Origin: Nitrospirota bacterium
Lineage (GTDB): Bacteria > Nitrospirota > Thermodesulfovibrionia > Thermodesulfovibrionales > JdFR-88
NCBI GenBank assembly: GCA_021840255.1
Contig: JAKBYX010000003.1
Location: 62,001-126,000 of the forward strand
Direction: 5' to 3'
Length of the DNA: 64,000 nt
The notes below the pieces were generated by a model. It made no database searches and was not told the DNA's origin. It saw only the letters and a program-made list of their open reading frames with translations. Both the position numbers and the translations under genes were made by a program. How positions within the stretch are numbered: the stretch's first letter is position 1; each line of letters opens with the position of its first letter. Of this stretch, positions 63,017 through 64,000 are shown one piece after another.

Positions 63017-64000
63017 ATGAATAAAACCGGAAAACGATATGAAAATAAAAAAAGTAAAATGCTCCTGCACCATCATTTTATAAAAATAGCAAAAAAATAT
63101 CCGGGGAAAACGGCGTTCGTGGACTGCACGTCCGGGAAGTCCGTAACCTACTTCAGGGCACTTGCCCTGTCGCTTGCTCTTTCCCGCAGGCTGGGGGGAA
63201 ATGACGAGAGCCATATAGGGGTAATGCTGCCCACCGGGGCGGGTTGCGCGCTTTCCGTGCTGGGTGTCCTTATGAGCGGCCGGGTGCCCGTTATGATCAA
63301 CTATTCAACCGGGACCGCTTTGGAAGGGGCCTCCGGGAATGTCCGGTACGCGCAGAAAAAATGCTCTTTCCAAACAGTGGTCACATCGAGGGTGCTCATG
63401 GAGAAGATCGATTGTCCCCATGTTGAGGGCATGGTCTTTATCGAGGACATCGTAGGAGGGCTTTCCGCACTGGAGAAATTGAGTGCGGCGGCGCTGGCCA
63501 AACTGCCTGTCCCCTTCATATTAAGGTTGGTTGAGGGAGGAGAGGAAAACGATGTGGCGGCCATACTCTTTACGAGCGGAAGCGAGAAAGAGGCCAGGGC
63601 CGTGCAGTTGACCCACCGGAACATCATATCCAACATAAGGGATTTCAGCGGCGCCTTTGAACTTTCCGGCAAGGACAGCATGCTTGCCAGCCTGCCTTAT
63701 TTCCACATATTCGGGTTCAATCCCAACCTGTGGACGCCCCTTTATCACGGGATGACGATCATCTCCTATGCCAACCCCATCGACTATAAAAAAATATGTG
63801 AGATAATCCGCGACGAAAGGCCGACCATCATCCTGGGGACGCCAAGCTTCTTTTGGGGATACCTGCGCAAATCCGAGCCTGGAGATTTCAGGAGCGTGCG
63901 AGTGGCCGTCTGCGGAGCGGACAAATGCGCGGACGCGCTGCGGCAGGGTTTTATGGACAAGCACAATATTACCCTTTACGAGGGCTACGGGGCCACGGAA
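63017..64000 (+). CDS. AMP-forming acyl-CoA/acyl-ACP synthetase, partial
   Basis: An ANL-family adenylating enzyme that runs off the window end; about 328 residues are present. The P-loop-like FTSGSEKEARAVQLTH, then LPYFHIFGFN and YEGYGATE (A5 motif) show the family. The similarity to Aas C-terminal domains (SGSEKEARAV, LPYFHIFG) suggests activation of fatty acids for lyso-phospholipid acylation, but this cannot be settled from a partial gene. The ATG at 63017 has a weak GGCGGGA site. Confidence 0.85.
   Translation, partial: MNKTGKRYENKKSKMLLHHHFIKIAKKYPGKTAFVDCTSGKSVTYFRALALSLALSRRLGGNDESHIGVMLPTGAGCALSVLGVLMSGRVPVMINYSTGTALEGASGNVRYAQKKCSFQTVVTSRVLMEKIDCPHVEGMVFIEDIVGGLSALEKLSAAALAKLPVPFILRLVEGGEENDVAAILFTSGSEKEARAVQLTHRNIISNIRDFSGAFELSGKDSMLASLPYFHIFGFNPNLWTPLYHGMTIISYANPIDYKKICEIIRDERPTIILGTPSFFWGYLRKSEPGDFRSVRVAVCGADKCADALRQGFMDKHNITLYEGYGATE

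Noticed and set aside
1..64000. CRISPR array or insertion sequences
   Set aside because: No regularly spaced repeats of CRISPR length and no transposase gene were seen.

Overview
The window looks like a chromosome segment of a Gram-negative, moderately GC-rich bacterium: lipoproteins, an outer-membrane beta-barrel protein, MsrA, HemL and a UbiB-family kinase. It mixes anaerobic C1 genes (formate-tetrahydrofolate ligase, an AcsE-type methyltransferase, stand-alone NuoE/NuoF-like subunits, two-subunit class I fumarase) with a full aerobic terminal chain (caa3 oxidase, Rieske/cytochrome b-c), a membrane-bound DMSO-reductase-family enzyme and many c-di-GMP and sensor proteins. This mixture fits Nitrospirota or Desulfobacterota-like lineages, but taxonomy is inference; no 16S rRNA gene is present.

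Layout. (1) 1-7257: accessory DNA with small lipoproteins, a primase-helicase, phage-satellite-like small genes, an excisionase-like protein and a tyrosine integrase that abuts the 3' end of tRNA-Arg(ACG) (7293-7366). This is the right end of an integrated element whose left end is not identified. (2) 7.4-19.7 kb: housekeeping and C1/redox block: rpsO-pnp, M16 protease, cysteine desulfurase, nuoE-nuoF-like pair, fhs, NifU-like protein, hemL, universal stress protein. (3) 19.8-26.1 kb: minus-strand operon acsE - fumarase alpha - fumarase beta - NAD-binding epimerase, divergent from a SufR-like regulator; then a SurA-like lipoprotein, Ogt and small proteins. (4) 26.4-31.6 kb: signalling: chemoreceptor, HisKA_2 kinase, GAF-GGDEF cyclase. 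(5) 31.9-34.3 kb, minus: frameshifted ubiB, SHOCT protein, periplasmic protein. (6) 34.7-41.1 kb: one tightly packed respiratory operon, caa3 oxidase subunits II-I-III, CtaG, a small subunit-IV-like protein, Rieske protein and cytochrome b fused to cytochrome c. (7) 41.4-46.0 kb: cytoplasmic-facing molybdoenzyme, four-cluster ferredoxin and NrfD/DmsC-type anchor. (8) 46.5-57 kb: diguanylate cyclase, S10 peptidase, decayed gene remnants, response regulator, Rrf2 and LuxR regulators, hemerythrin, GGDEF-EAL protein, XRE regulator. (9) 57.1-64 kb: Maf, a BaiN-like flavoprotein, OsmC, outer-membrane protein, aldo/keto reductase, MsrA and a partial AMP-forming ligase.

The most striking observation is in the oxidase operon. 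The subunit II gene is open from 34746 to 35693 except for one in-frame TGA at 35295-35297, exactly where the first Cys ligand of the binuclear CuA centre (C-x3-C) should be. A hairpin with a 5-nt G-rich loop starts its loop 17 nt after this TGA, the position expected of a bacterial SECIS element. This could be a selenocysteine CuA ligand, a recent nonsense mutation or a sequencing error.

How the genes could work together (inference): reduced C1, sulfur or quinol-linked substrates feed menaquinol through the molybdoenzyme, and the fused Rieske/cytochrome b-c module passes electrons to the caa3 oxidase. FeS-type regulators (SufR-like, Rrf2) and hemerythrin suggest sensing or buffering of O2 or NO.
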